From assembly GCF_032397745.1 (NCBI RefSeq), contig NZ_CP135921.1:310001-374000 (forward strand): a stretch of DNA of 64,000 nucleotides. The letters run 5' to 3'. Position numbers and translations under genes: made by a program. The stretch is from Bradyrhizobium prioriisuperbiae (GTDB lineage Bacteria > Pseudomonadota > Alphaproteobacteria > Rhizobiales > Xanthobacteraceae). Below are positions 17,594 through 25,511 of the stretch, in pieces (within the stretch, counting starts at the first letter, position 1; each line of letters begins with the position of its first letter). The notes under the pieces were generated by a model, which was given only the letters and a program-made list of their open reading frames with translations, did not search any database and was not told the DNA's origin.

Positions 17594-18400
17594 ATGCCAT
17601 TTGGATCGGTCAGAAACGTCAGAAAAGTCTTTGCGGTGACCGAAAGCCGGTCGCACAAACAGGAGCCGGTCGTCGCGCTGGACGACACCAGTTTTGAATT
17701 CGAGGAGGGAGAACTGATCTCCTTTCTCGGGCCGAGCGGATGCGGAAAGACGACACTGCTCCGGATCATCGCCGGTCTGATCCCGAAGACGTCGGGAACG
17801 GTGACGATCGGCGGACAGGATGTGGAGCAGCCGATCGGCAACTATGGCTTTGTGTTCCAGAGCCCCAGCCTGATGCCGTGGCGCAGCGTGATCGACAACG
17901 TGCTGTTTCCGATCGAGATCCTCAAGCAGCGCGATGCCGCCGCACGCCGGTATGCCGGTGAGCTGCTGGAGTTGGTCGGGCTTTCGGCCTTTGCCGGCTC
18001 TCGACCGCACCAGCTGTCGGGCGGCATGCAGCAAAGAGTCGCGCTGTGTCGCGCACTGGTTCATCGCCCCAAGCTTCTGCTGATGGATGAGCCGTTCGGC
18101 GCCCTCGACGAACTGACGCGGCTCGACATGAACGATCTGCTGCTGCGCATCCGAAAAGAGACGAACGCCACCGTGCTGTTCGTCACCCATTCCATCACCG
18201 AGGCGGTTTACGTGTCCGACAAGGTTCTTGTATTCAGCAAACGACCGGCCCGCGTGGCCAGGGAAATCCAGATCGACCTGCCCTACCCACGCTCGCAGAA
18301 AACACGCTTCACCAGCACATTCGTCCGCCTCGAACGCGAGGCCAGCGAAGCCCTGGGTGTCCTTCCGCCGGAAACGACTGTCGAAGGCGATGCAGCATGA
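17594..18400 (+). CDS. ABC transporter ATP-binding protein, SsuB/TauB type
   Basis: 268 residues. Walker A is GPSGCGKTT, the Q-loop reads FVFQSPSLMPW, the signature is LSGGMQQRVALCRALV, Walker B is LLLMDEPFGALD and the H-loop Thr-His is in FVTHSITEAVYVSD. It powers the importer formed with the overlapping permease (4-bp overlap) and probably the divergent NMT1-type binding protein. The start codon has only a weak ribosome site (GAGCAAGC). Confidence 0.92.
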   Translation: MPFGSVRNVRKVFAVTESRSHKQEPVVALDDTSFEFEEGELISFLGPSGCGKTTLLRIIAGLIPKTSGTVTIGGQDVEQPIGNYGFVFQSPSLMPWRSVIDNVLFPIEILKQRDAAARRYAGELLELVGLSAFAGSRPHQLSGGMQQRVALCRALVHRPKLLLMDEPFGALDELTRLDMNDLLLRIRKETNATVLFVTHSITEAVYVSDKVLVFSKRPARVAREIQIDLPYPRSQKTRFTSTFVRLEREASEALGVLPPETTVEGDAA

Positions 18401-19167
18401 ACAGCCAATCGATCTCGCGCGCCGCCTACCCCATCGCCGGCGTCATTCTGATCATTGTGATCTGGGTGCTGGCCTGCCGTATCGGCAACCTGGCGACCGT
18501 CGTGCTTCCGACACCGGACAAGGTGCTGAACTCGCTGATCAGCCACAGCGGGCTGCTGATCAGCGAAGGCTGGATCACGCTGAAGGAAACGCTCGGCGGT
18601 TTTCTGCTCGCCATGCTGATCGGCCTGCCGATCGCAGTCGCGATCGCCAATTCGCGGCCGCTCAATCTGATGTTCTATCCCCTGCTGGTGGCGTTGCAGT
18701 CCGTGCCAAAGGTTGCGCTCGCGCCGATCGTGATGATCTGGCTGGGCACCGGGATCGAATCCAAGCTGGCGATCGTCTGGCTGGTGGCGTTTTTCCCGAT
18801 TATCGTCGACACCACCGCAGGTCTGCGATCGACGCCGAAGGAGTTGCTGGAGCTGGCCCAGAGCCTGCGCGCCTCCCGCCTGCAAATCCTGCTGAAGGTG
18901 CAGTTTCCGGCGGCGCTTCCCTTTGTTTTTACCGGAGCGAAGGTTGCCATGACCCTGGCAGTGATCGGCGCGGTGATCGGAGAGTTCGTCAGTTCGAGCG
19001 AGGGACTGGGGTTCCTGCTGCTCAGCGCGACCTCGCAGCTCGATACACCGCTGGCGTTTGCCGCGCTGTTTGCACTCTCCATGCTTGGCGTGCTGGCATA
19101 TCTGATGGTCGAGCTGGTGGAAATACTGGCCAAACCCTGGCTGCCGCCGACGGCACAGAAGCACTAG
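18397..19167 (+). CDS. ABC transporter permease, SsuC/TauC type
   Basis: 256 residues with about six membrane helices, beginning YPIAGVILIIVIWVLACRI. The EAA motif region reads ELLELAQSLRASRLQILLKV, preceded by LQSVPKVALAPIVMIWLGTG, typical of the nitrate/sulfonate/taurine class. Its ATG overlaps the ATPase stop. It continues into an operon with an SDR, a FAD monooxygenase and a cupin, so transport and degradation are co-transcribed. Confidence 0.92.
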   Translation: MNSQSISRAAYPIAGVILIIVIWVLACRIGNLATVVLPTPDKVLNSLISHSGLLISEGWITLKETLGGFLLAMLIGLPIAVAIANSRPLNLMFYPLLVALQSVPKVALAPIVMIWLGTGIESKLAIVWLVAFFPIIVDTTAGLRSTPKELLELAQSLRASRLQILLKVQFPAALPFVFTGAKVAMTLAVIGAVIGEFVSSSEGLGFLLLSATSQLDTPLAFAALFALSMLGVLAYLMVELVEILAKPWLPPTAQKH

Positions 19168-19200
19168 TAGCAGCACAACTCGTCAGAAGGTCACGACCTC

Positions 19201-19959
19201 ATGCGCGCAAACTTTGACTTTAACGGCGGAGTGATCGCCATCACCGGCGGAGCCAATGGGATCGGCCGCGCGCTGGCCCGATCCGCCGCCGCCGCCGGGA
19301 GCCAGGTGGTTGTTCTCGACGTCGACCATGCCGGGCTGGAAGGCGTGACAGCTGAGCATCCGAACATCTCCGCAATGTTTCTCGACGTCGGCGACCGCGC
19401 CGCGGTGATCTCCGCTTTCAAAGGAATCGCGCAGAAGTTCGGGAAGATCGACGGACTTGTGTGCGGCGCTGCGATCCAGCCCCGCACGTCGGTCCACGAC
19501 ATGGATCCCGATGAGTGGCATCGGGTGCTGAGGATCAATCTCGACGGCGTGGTCTGGTGCTATCAGGCTGTGATCGGCGGCATGATTGGCCGCCGCAGCG
19601 GCAGTATCGTCGCCTTCACCTCGGGCCTCGCGCATCAGGGCTGGCCGCAGGCCTCCGCCTATGCCGCAAGTAAGGCCGCGCTGATCGCCTTTGTCAAAAG
19701 CGCGGCCAAGGAAATCGCCGATCATCGCGTCCGTTTCAACATCATCGCCCCCGGCGTCATCGACACACCGCAATATCGCGCCGCAAACGCGGGACAAGAC
19801 AACGAACGCTGGAAGGCGTCGACCGGCATCGGCGAGCCCGAAGACGTGGTCGGCCCGCTGATGTTCCTGTTGTCCGACGCCGCGTCCATGACCGCCTCAC
19901 TGCTGAGCCGCGACACGGCCTATCCAGCCTCTGAAGCCGCATCAAAAGAGCTGCCATGA
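19201..19959 (+). CDS. Short-chain dehydrogenase/reductase
   Basis: 252 residues of the classical SDR fold. The nucleotide-binding motif is ITGGANGIGRALA, an acidic residue after strand 2 (LDVDHAG) favours NAD(H), and the active site shows the Ser in FTSGLAHQG and YAASKAAL (Tyr-X3-Lys). The C-terminus is not the usual GGxxxxDGG; it reads SLLSRDTAYPAS. It overlaps the following monooxygenase by 4 bp. It probably oxidises a ring or side-chain alcohol in the same pathway. Confidence 0.9.
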   Translation: MRANFDFNGGVIAITGGANGIGRALARSAAAAGSQVVVLDVDHAGLEGVTAEHPNISAMFLDVGDRAAVISAFKGIAQKFGKIDGLVCGAAIQPRTSVHDMDPDEWHRVLRINLDGVVWCYQAVIGGMIGRRSGSIVAFTSGLAHQGWPQASAYAASKAALIAFVKSAAKEIADHRVRFNIIAPGVIDTPQYRAANAGQDNERWKASTGIGEPEDVVGPLMFLLSDAASMTASLLSRDTAYPASEAASKELP

Positions 19960-21515
19960 AGCCCATTCTTATTGTCGGGGCCGGACCGGTCGGCCTGACC
20001 ACCGCCCTCGCGCTCGATTTCTACGGCCTCCCGTATCAACTGTTCGAGGAGGATGGCAGCCTCTCCAGCGACACCAAGGCCGGGACCATTCTGACCCGGA
20101 CGCTGGAAGCATTCCGGCGCTATGGCGTGTCCGGCCAGGTGCTATCCAAGGCCTTGCGGGTCGACGAGATCGGCGATGTGGAGCGTTCGACCAACACTGC
20201 GCGGCCGTCGGTGCGCACCGACTTGCTGGCGCTGGAAACTCGTTATCCGTTCGTCATCAACCTGCCGCAGCATCACCTTGAACCGATCCTGCATCGGGCG
20301 ATCGAAGACAAGTCGCCGGGCCACACTCACCTGCAGCACAAGCTCACGACGTTTACCGCGGCGACGGATTCGGTCAGTGCGACATTCGACACGCCCGACG
20401 GTCCACGCACGATCGAAGGTTCCTATCTGCTGGCCTGCGACGGCGGGCGCAGCACGATCCGGTCGATGCTGGATATCCCGGTAGAGGGCGAGTCACTGGC
20501 CGCACGAAATCTGCTGGTCGATATCAAAGTGGATCTGGATGTCGCGAACCCGCGGGACTATCCGTATCTTGCCTACTTCGCCGATCCCGACGAGTGGATG
20601 ATCCTGGTCCGCCAGCCACATTGCTGGCGTTTCCTGTTTCCGCTGCCACCGGATGTGCCCGAACCCGGCACCGATGAGCTGAAGCAAAAGGTGCTGAAAT
20701 TCATCGGCCCGGTGGACGATATCGAAATCCTCAACACCATCGTCTATCGCATCCACCATCGCATCGCGTCGCAATGGCGCTCCGGACGCGTGTTCCTGAT
20801 GGGCGATGCGGCGCATCTGATCACCCCGATGTGGGCGCTGGGGCTCAACACCGGCATCCTGGATGCGATCAGCCTGCCCTGGCGGCTGGCATGGGTCGCG
20901 CGTGGCTGGGCTGACGACGCGCTGCTTGACGGCTATGGCCGCGAGCAGCGGCCGGTCGCGGCGCAGGGCTCCGGCGAGATGGCGGAGGCCGGACGGAAAT
21001 ACATGCTGGGGCAGCAGGATAATCTTCGGGCGATGTCCGGCGATGCCTGGGCGAATGCCATCACCCGCACCATGCTGGGCGTTCGGCTGGATGTGGACCA
21101 GTCCGGCGACTGGTCGATGGTCAAGACCGAACTCGGCCCGGTGCGGATCGGCGATCGCATTCCAGATTTTGTGCTGCACGGACCGGATGGCGAGCCGGTC
21201 CGGCTGCATCAGTTGATCGATGATAGCTTTGTGGTGCTGCATTTCACCGATGTTCGGCGGCGGCCCTCGCTTCCCCAGGACACACCGGGCCTCAAGCACC
21301 TGATCGTGTCGCGATGGGATGCGCCGCTCGACTCCGGCCTGCGCGAGCGCGCCTATTTCGATGTCGGCGACGCGCTGCGCAACCGGCTGGGCTGTGCGCT
21401 CGACACCGCCATCCTGGTCAGGCCCGATGACCACATCGCCGCCATCACCCCCATCGACCACGCCACGATCGAGCGGATTCACGCCCGGATCGTGCGTCCA
21501 ACCACCCGTCCGTGA
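19956..21515 (+). CDS. FAD-dependent aromatic monooxygenase, PheA/TfdB/MhpA type
   Basis: 519 residues. The FAD-binding GXGXXG is in ILIVGAGPVGLTTALAL, the second dinucleotide motif in YLLACDGGRSTIRSML, and the GD motif in VFLMGDAAHLITPMWALGLN. A C-terminal thioredoxin-like domain starts near RIGDRIPDFVLHG, as in phenol hydroxylase and its relatives. The enzyme should hydroxylate an aromatic or heteroaromatic ring with NAD(P)H and O2. Its operon context with an importer, SDR and cupin supports an aromatic catabolic role, but the substrate is unknown. Confidence 0.9.
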   Translation: MKPILIVGAGPVGLTTALALDFYGLPYQLFEEDGSLSSDTKAGTILTRTLEAFRRYGVSGQVLSKALRVDEIGDVERSTNTARPSVRTDLLALETRYPFVINLPQHHLEPILHRAIEDKSPGHTHLQHKLTTFTAATDSVSATFDTPDGPRTIEGSYLLACDGGRSTIRSMLDIPVEGESLAARNLLVDIKVDLDVANPRDYPYLAYFADPDEWMILVRQPHCWRFLFPLPPDVPEPGTDELKQKVLKFIGPVDDIEILNTIVYRIHHRIASQWRSGRVFLMGDAAHLITPMWALGLNTGILDAISLPWRLAWVARGWADDALLDGYGREQRPVAAQGSGEMAEAGRKYMLGQQDNLRAMSGDAWANAITRTMLGVRLDVDQSGDWSMVKTELGPVRIGDRIPDFVLHGPDGEPVRLHQLIDDSFVVLHFTDVRRRPSLPQDTPGLKHLIVSRWDAPLDSGLRERAYFDVGDALRNRLGCALDTAILVRPDDHIAAITPIDHATIERIHARIVRPTTRP

Positions 21516-21543
21516 CCTTCTCCCGAGATATGGAAGCTGAAAC

Positions 21544-21867
21544 ATGACGTCCTCTCCCGCCTCCCCACGACAACTCGGCCCGATCGGTGACAAGATCCTG
21601 TTCGAGAACGATCACGTGCGCATCTGGAGCGTCCAGTTGCAGCCGGGTCAACGACAGCCCTGGCACAAGCATGACCTGCCCTACGTGATCGTCCCGCTCA
21701 CCAAGGGCAAGAACATCATGTACTTCGATGACGGGCGGGAACGAGAAACCAACGAAAATCCCGGCGAAGTGCTGTGGCGCGAAGCCGGGATCCCGCACGA
21801 ACTCGTCAACATCAGCGACTGGGACTACAAGAACGTCCTGATCGAGATCAAAGACGGCAAGGCGTAG
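21544..21867 (+). CDS. Small cupin domain protein
   Basis: 107 residues forming one cupin barrel. Motif 1 includes PGQRQPWHKHDLPYVIV and motif 2 AGIPHELVNIS, leaving three His ligands and a conserved Glu. It begins 29 bp after the monooxygenase stop and is the last gene of the operon. Comparable small cupins following ring hydroxylases include decarboxylases and ring-opening dioxygenases; no assignment is possible here. Confidence 0.82.
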   Translation: MTSSPASPRQLGPIGDKILFENDHVRIWSVQLQPGQRQPWHKHDLPYVIVPLTKGKNIMYFDDGRERETNENPGEVLWREAGIPHELVNISDWDYKNVLIEIKDGKA

Positions 21868-21988
21868 CGGCGAGAGGGATCGCACCTCGAGCGTTGACCA
21901 CGGCGTTTGGCCCGTGCATCGTGATTGTCGGCCCGGATGCAAAAGCACTGCATCCAACAAAGGCCGGAAATGACATGCACGGGCACCA

Positions 21989-23170
21989 ATGACAACAAAT
22001 TCAGGTCCGGAACAGGAAACGCTGGAGCCGGGATATGACGTGCCGGCCCGGGTCGGCGACCTCCTCGCCGATATCGCCACCCCCGCCTTGATCATCGATC
22101 TCGACGTGTTCGAGCGCAATCTCGACCGCATGCGCGTTCACACGTCCGCTCTGGGCGTTTCCCTTCGCGCCCATGCCAAGATGCACAAGTCCGCGGACAT
22201 TGCCAAACTGCAGATGTCGCGGGGAGGAGCCGTCGGCGTCTGCTGCCAGAAGGTGTCGGAAGCGGAGGCACTGCTGCGGGCGGGTGTCGGGGATATTCTG
22301 GTCTCGAACGAGGTTATCGGCGAGGCCCGCGTGGCGCGGCTGGTACGGCTCGCGGCCAAGGGCAAAATCACCGTCTGCGCGGATCATCCCGACCAGGTGG
22401 CGGCGTTTTCCCGCGCAGTGATGGCGCAGCGTGCGCAGAGCGGAAACAACGACTTGATCCTCGACGTCCTTGTCGAGATGGATTGCGGCTCGCGGCGATG
22501 CGGAACGGGCTCGATCGCCGAGAGCGTCACACTGGCCAAGGCGATCGCAACAGCGCCGGGGCTCCGTTTCGCCGGATTGCAGTCCTATTATGGACGGGCC
22601 CAGCACATTTACGCCCCGGCGGAACGGCAGGCCGCACTCAACGAGTCCATCGCGCTGACGACCAGCACTCGCGACGCCATTCGCGCAGCAGGGCTGAGCT
22701 GCGACCGGGTGACTGGCGCGGGCACAGGCAGCTTCGAGATCGAAGGCGCTTCGGGGCTCTATACGGAGATCCAGGCCGGCAGTTACGCCTTCATGGATGC
22801 CGACTATGCCAAGGTTCGTACCACGGATGGCTCCACGCCCGGCGGTTTCGAGCACGCGCTCTTCGTGCTCGCGACGGTCATGAGTGTCCCCGGCGCGGGC
22901 CGCGCGGTCTGCGATGCGGGCCTCAAGGCCGTGGCGGTCGACTCAGGGCTGCCTCTCGTAGCCGGGACGACGGGCGTCAAGGCGATCGGAGTTTCCGACG
23001 AGCACTGCAACCTGTCCGATCCCGATGGGCAGCTACGCCTCGGCGCGCAGGTCCGCCTGATCCCTGGTCACTGCGACCCGACATGCAATCTCCACGACTG
23101 GTATGTGGGCATCCGCAACGGCCGCGTCGAATGCCTGTGGCCGATCACGGCGCGCGGGAAAGTGTTCTAG
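21989..23170 (+). CDS. DSD1-family PLP enzyme: D-threonine/3-hydroxy-D-aspartate aldolase-like
   Basis: 393 residues. The alanine-racemase-like barrel starts at DIATPALIIDLDVFERNL, and the PLP Lys is in RAHAKMHKS. Further family segments are VGVCCQKVSEAEALL, GSYAFMDADY and VDSGLPLV. The C-terminal metal site is formed by DEHCNL and PGHCDPTCNLHDWYVG, which matches beta-hydroxyaspartate aldolase (BhcC) and D-threonine aldolases. It probably cleaves a D-beta-hydroxy amino acid to glycine and an aldehyde or glyoxylate. The other beta-hydroxyaspartate-cycle genes are not adjacent. The neighbouring GntR gene is convergent. Confidence 0.85.
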   Translation: MTTNSGPEQETLEPGYDVPARVGDLLADIATPALIIDLDVFERNLDRMRVHTSALGVSLRAHAKMHKSADIAKLQMSRGGAVGVCCQKVSEAEALLRAGVGDILVSNEVIGEARVARLVRLAAKGKITVCADHPDQVAAFSRAVMAQRAQSGNNDLILDVLVEMDCGSRRCGTGSIAESVTLAKAIATAPGLRFAGLQSYYGRAQHIYAPAERQAALNESIALTTSTRDAIRAAGLSCDRVTGAGTGSFEIEGASGLYTEIQAGSYAFMDADYAKVRTTDGSTPGGFEHALFVLATVMSVPGAGRAVCDAGLKAVAVDSGLPLVAGTTGVKAIGVSDEHCNLSDPDGQLRLGAQVRLIPGHCDPTCNLHDWYVGIRNGRVECLWPITARGKVF

Positions 23171-23214
23171 GCTGTCGCCTGGTGGCGCCGATCTTTCATT
23201 TTCTTCTCTGAAGG

Positions 23215-23949
23215 CTAGGTCTTCTCGCGCGCCATCGATTTCGCGTTTGACGCCTGCATCAGCGCATCGCGGATATTGCCGAGGTGCCGAGTCATTGCCG
23301 CGCTTGCCTTGCGCGCATTACCGGTGGAGACAGCCTCGAAAATTGCCTCGTGATCCCTGAGCCAGATGGACCGGTAGTCCTCCATGCGCATGTGCGCGTG
23401 GATTTCCTGCCAGATGCTGGAATCGCTCTGCGCGCGCCACAGCGAATCGCAAATCGACACCAGGGCGCTGTTGCCCGTGGCCTCCGCCAGGATGACATGG
23501 AAACGATGATCCGACGCATCGGCTTCGCGGCCCTCGGCATGCTCACGGCGCATCATGGCGAGCGCATCGGCGAGCTGGACAATGATCGCCTTGGTGGCGC
23601 GTTGTGCCGCCGTCGCGGCAATCTGCGGTTCGATCATCTGCCGTGCTTCGAGATTCTCGAAGGGACCCGCGCCTTCAAGCGCATGCACGTCCGGCAGCTC
23701 GCGCCGGCTGATGACATAGGCACCGCTGTTGCTGCGGACCTGCAGCATGCCGGACATCGCAAGCGAGAGAATGGCTTCGCGCACCGTCGGCCGCGAGACT
23801 CCGAAGGTTTTTGCAAGTTCACGCTCCGCAGGCAGGCGCTGGCCGATGCGATAGCTCGCCTGCACCATCGTCGCGATCTGTTTCGCAACGACCTCGAAGC
23901 TGCGCAGTGGTGCGACTGGCGAAGTGGATGACAGTGAAGTGGGTGACAT
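23215..23949 (-). CDS. GntR-family transcriptional regulator, FCD subfamily
   Basis: 244 residues from the ATG at 23949; a longer frame would run through the operator region and into the aminotransferase gene. The winged helix is RSFEVVAKQIATMV, then FGVSRPTVREAILSLAMSGM and the wing VRSNSGAYVI. The FCD ligand domain has ENLEARQMIEPQIAATAA, DHRFHVILAEATGNSAL and a late WLRDHEAIFEAV. It diverges from the aminotransferase operon, with two operator palindromes between them, so autoregulation and repression of that operon are likely. Confidence 0.9.
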   Translation of the reverse strand: MSPTSLSSTSPVAPLRSFEVVAKQIATMVQASYRIGQRLPAERELAKTFGVSRPTVREAILSLAMSGMLQVRSNSGAYVISRRELPDVHALEGAGPFENLEARQMIEPQIAATAAQRATKAIIVQLADALAMMRREHAEGREADASDHRFHVILAEATGNSALVSICDSLWRAQSDSSIWQEIHAHMRMEDYRSIWLRDHEAIFEAVSTGNARKASAAMTRHLGNIRDALMQASNAKSMAREKT

Positions 23950-23978
23950 GGCGCGGGCATATCGCCTTTTTTTGCGCC

Positions 23979-24019
23979 TTGACAAGACAAAATTGGTCAG
24001 ACCAAATTGGCCTGACCAA
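23979..24019. promoter_or_regulatory. Twin FadR/GntR-type operators over a divergent promoter
   Basis: The palindrome TTGGTCAGACCAA (23993-24005) is perfect around a central A. A second copy, TTGGCCTGACCAA (24007-24019), follows after 1 bp with imperfect symmetry. Both fit the GntR/FCD consensus TGGTCNGACCA. A TTGACA box lies at 23979-23984, so operators cover the spacer and -10 region of the promoter reading towards the aminotransferase. Clear cognate site for the adjacent regulator. Confidence 0.8.
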
Positions 24020-24073
24020 AAACAGAGCCCAACCTCGGCGCGCGACAAAGCTGCCGATACAGGAGAAGGGCCT

Positions 24074-25462
24074 TTGAGCGTGTTGAAGCGACTGCCGAAT
24101 TCGACCGAAGCGCGGGATGTGCTGTTCCACCTGCACTCCCAGACCAACCCGACCCTGCATGCCGAAACCGGCCCGCTCGTGATGACCCACGGCGAAGGCG
24201 TTTACGTCTATGGCGCGGACGGCAAGCGTTATCTCGAAGCGATGGCCGGCCTGTGGTGCACGTCGCTCGGTTTTTCCGACAAGCGCCTGAAGGCCGCCGC
24301 GATGGCCGCCTACGACAAGTTCGGCTTCTATCACACCTTCAACCACAAGGCCCCCGACGCGGTGGTCGACCTCGCGGAAGAGCTGGTGGCGCTCTCGCCG
24401 ATTCCGGATGCGCAGGCTTATTTCGCGACGTCGGGGTCTGAAGCAACAGAGACCATGGTCAAGCTGGCCTGGGTCTATCACGCGGCGCGCGGCAAGCCCG
24501 GCAAGCGCAAGATCATTGCGCGCGATCGCGGCTTTCATGGCTCGACCATCGTGGCGGCCTCGATGTGCGGTCTGCCGCGGATGCATCGCGAGTTCGGGCT
24601 GCCGTTACAGGGCTTCCTGCACACCCATTGCCCGGATCCCTATCGCGGTCCGCTGCCGGGCGAAACACTGGAAGCCTTCACCGACCGCCTTGCGGCCGAT
24701 CTCGCCGATATGATCGACACCGAGGGGCCGGACACCATCGCGGCCTTCATCGCCGAGCCGATCAACGCGGGCGGCGGCGTGGTGGTGCCACCGAAAGGCT
24801 ACTTCGCAAAAATCGAGGCGGTGCTTCGGCGATACGATATCCTGATGCTGGCCGACGAAGTCGTCTGCGGCTTCGGCCGCACCGGCAACTGGTTCGGCTG
24901 CCAGACCGTCGGCATGCAGCCGGACATGATGGCGCTGGCCAAGGGGCTATCATCCTCCTACTTCCCAATTTCCGCCGTGCTGCTGTCGCGCCCGATCCGG
25001 GATGCGCTCACCGAGATGAACAAGGCGGGCGAACTGTTCGGCCATGGCTTCACCAACTCCGGCCATCCGGTCGGCTCCGCCGTCGCACTGGAAACTCTGC
25101 GCATTTATCACGACATGGACGTCGTCACGCATGTGCGTGCGATGGGCGCACGGCTGCGGGCCGGCCTGGACAAGATTGCCGCGGAATCGTCCATCGTCGG
25201 TCAGGTGCGCGGCGAAGGCCTGATGTTCGGGGTCGAGCTCGTCGCCGATTCCGCGACCAAGGCTGCCTTCGATCCCGCGCTGAGGGTCGGCGCCGCGTTC
25301 GATACCGCTGCGCTGGCGAACGGCCTGATCATTCGCGCCATGGGCGACACCATCGGCCTCTGCCCTCCTTTGATCATCAAGCCCGACGAGGTCGACGAGA
25401 TGCTCGATCTCTTCGCCCGGACCCTGAAAACCGTGGAAGCGAAGTTATCCCATCGGGCTTGA
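24074..25462 (+). CDS. Class III aminotransferase (omega-amino acid/taurine-pyruvate type)
   Basis: 462 residues from the TTG at 24074, chosen because AGGAGA lies 7 bases upstream and no ATG fits the family start; the open frame further upstream runs through operators. PLP-enzyme marks are YFATSGSEATETMVKLAW, the Asp in LMLADEVVCGFGRTG and the Lys in MALAKGLSSSYFP. Relatives transfer an amino group from beta-alanine, taurine, GABA or polyamine-derived amines to pyruvate. It heads an operon with a binding protein and a dimethylformamidase-like hydrolase, so it may deaminate the amine freed by the hydrolase. Confidence 0.9.
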   Translation: MSVLKRLPNSTEARDVLFHLHSQTNPTLHAETGPLVMTHGEGVYVYGADGKRYLEAMAGLWCTSLGFSDKRLKAAAMAAYDKFGFYHTFNHKAPDAVVDLAEELVALSPIPDAQAYFATSGSEATETMVKLAWVYHAARGKPGKRKIIARDRGFHGSTIVAASMCGLPRMHREFGLPLQGFLHTHCPDPYRGPLPGETLEAFTDRLAADLADMIDTEGPDTIAAFIAEPINAGGGVVVPPKGYFAKIEAVLRRYDILMLADEVVCGFGRTGNWFGCQTVGMQPDMMALAKGLSSSYFPISAVLLSRPIRDALTEMNKAGELFGHGFTNSGHPVGSAVALETLRIYHDMDVVTHVRAMGARLRAGLDKIAAESSIVGQVRGEGLMFGVELVADSATKAAFDPALRVGAAFDTAALANGLIIRAMGDTIGLCPPLIIKPDEVDEMLDLFARTLKTVEAKLSHRA

Positions 25463-25511
25463 GCCTTTTGACGAACACCTGTCCCTAGACCGCCTCGCAA
25501 GGAGAATCAGG

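Noticed and set aside
21989..25462. Beta-hydroxyaspartate cycle operon
   Set aside because: The aldolase-like gene and the aminotransferase are next to each other, but the aminotransferase is class III, not the class V type of BhcA, it is separated by a divergent regulator gene, and BhcB and BhcD are missing.
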